In this document: positions 63,355-64,000 of the stretch, one piece after another
Numbering within the stretch: position 1 is the first letter of the stretch
How the letters are laid out: the number at the start of each line of letters is the position of its first letter
NCBI GenBank assembly: GCA_937872465.1
Contig: CALMSR010000053.1
Location: 1 to 64,000, forward strand
Length of the DNA: 64,000 nt
Source of the DNA: an uncultured Paracoccaceae bacterium
Lineage (GTDB): Bacteria > Pseudomonadota > Alphaproteobacteria > Rhodobacterales > Rhodobacteraceae
Direction: 5' to 3'
The notes under the pieces: generated by a model
Databases searched by the model: none
What the model was told of the DNA's origin: nothing
The model's input: only the letters and a program-made list of their open reading frames with translations
Translations under genes and position numbers: made by a program

Positions 63355-64000
63355 ATGGATCTCGGCAGAGCAGGCACCGGCACGGGGCGCGAGACCCCAC
63401 CGGCGGCGCCGACCCGGAGACTGAACCGCGCCGCGGCGCTCGCCGGGGCGCTGTGGCTTTCGCTGGCCGGATGCAGCGGGCCCGGCTCGGGCGCGCTCGC
63501 GCCCGGCGTCGGGGCGCCGCCCGCGGCCTCCGCCACCGCCGACGCGGAGGATGGCTCCGCCGCGGCCGACCAGCAGACGGCCGCGCTTTCGAGCTATTAC
63601 GCGGACGTCGAGGGCGGGCTGACCGCCACGGGGCGGATGCGACGCGAGACCGCGCCGGCCGATGCACCCTATTCCGTGGACGATCTGGTGCGGAACTTCG
63701 AGCGGGTCGCGCTCTACGACGAATACGTCGACGTCGACGGGCGCTTCGTGCGCAGCGAGACGCCGGCGGTGCTGCGGCGCTGGGACAGGCCGGTCCGGGT
63801 CGGCGTGATGACCGGCCCCTCGACCTCGCCCGCCGAATCGGCCCGCGACCGGGCCAATGTCGCCGCCTTCACCGCGCGCCTCGCCCGGCTGACCGGGCTC
63901 GACATGTCGACCAGCGAGCGTTCCGACGTCAATTTCCTCGTGCTCTTCATGAATTCCAGCGAGCGGACCGCCTTCGCCGACCAGGTGGTCGCGCGCTATC
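63355..64000 (+). CDS. DUF2927-type lipoprotein (3' end outside the window)
   Basis: The gene runs off the right edge. ATG 63355 follows aggaga by 4 bases. The first 215 residues show a charged N-terminal tail, then a hydrophobic segment and lipobox SLAGC, a low-complexity Ala/Gly stretch and a domain beginning YSVDDLVRNFERVAL and containing SDVNFLVLFMNSSER. This looks like the DUF2927 family of secreted proteins. It is the fourth gene of the XpaC-TelA run. The partial state limits certainty. Confidence 0.7.
   Translation, partial: MDLGRAGTGTGRETPPAAPTRRLNRAAALAGALWLSLAGCSGPGSGALAPGVGAPPAASATADAEDGSAAADQQTAALSSYYADVEGGLTATGRMRRETAPADAPYSVDDLVRNFERVALYDEYVDVDGRFVRSETPAVLRRWDRPVRVGVMTGPSTSPAESARDRANVAAFTARLARLTGLDMSTSERSDVNFLVLFMNSSERTAFADQVVARY

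Noticed and set aside
1..64000. tRNA, rRNA or tmRNA genes and insertion sequences
   Set aside because: None recognised by reading both strands. A covariance search would be decisive; I expect no tRNA hits apart from chance ones.

Overview
The window is about 64 kb of very GC-rich chromosome (most of it near 70% G+C by eye). It reads as an alphaproteobacterium close to the Rhodobacterales. Pointers are the dcw order ending ftsQ-ftsA-ftsZ-lpxC-bamD-recN, CobS/CobT of the aerobic cobalt chelatase, a separate gatB, an FNR-type box before a di-haem peroxidase, and many GTG/TTG starts. I found no tRNA, rRNA, CRISPR array, prophage or intact insertion sequence. The only structural RNA I recognise is RNase P RNA.

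Layout. 1-10.8 kb holds housekeeping and envelope-related genes: HlyU-family protein, YjbQ, a secreted trypsin-like protease, a class-I amidotransferase hydrolase, pepN, an acyltransferase, gatB, a DUF4177 protein, a BolA-like gene and a J-domain protein. 10.8-13.3 kb is a small island: a periplasmic HExxH protein and a CadC-like membrane regulator lie between two 84-bp copies of the 3' end of the J-domain gene. 14.6-20.7 kb is a run of seven co-directional genes: cobS, BON-LysM, cobT, a PLDc_N-type peptide, a zinc-ribbon metallopeptidase, a MoaD/ThiS-like carrier and an Asp-box propeller protein. 21.4-51.1 kb is almost entirely the division and cell-wall (dcw) cluster, on the minus strand. 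Transcription runs mraZ-rsmH-ftsL-ftsI-murE-murF-mraY, then murD, then ftsW-murG-murC, then murB-ddl-ftsQ-ftsA-ftsZ-lpxC-bamD-recN.

The dcw cluster is broken by unrelated genes at three places: a ChaC-like gene plus a secreted protein before murD, an AT-rich RTX gene before ftsW, and panB-panC (opposite strand) before murB. New start signals sit at several of these joints: a 17-codon leader peptide before murD, a TTG start on ftsW, and terminator-like hairpins after murC. Upstream of mraZ, TGGGA repeats spaced exactly 10 bp are interleaved with a good -35/-10 pair, which looks like the MraZ autoregulatory operator. rnpB with its own promoter follows.

52-64 kb carries a di-haem cytochrome c peroxidase with an FNR box, an AmpD-like amidase, a conserved unknown protein, an excalibur-like lipoprotein, gatC-gatA, a ceramidase-like membrane protein, a UPF0173 hydrolase, tadA, an RluB-type pseudouridine synthase, a cold-shock gene and an operon of a 28-codon ORF, XpaC, TelA and a truncated DUF2927 lipoprotein. 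GC-rich palindromic repeats recur in at least three intergenic gaps.
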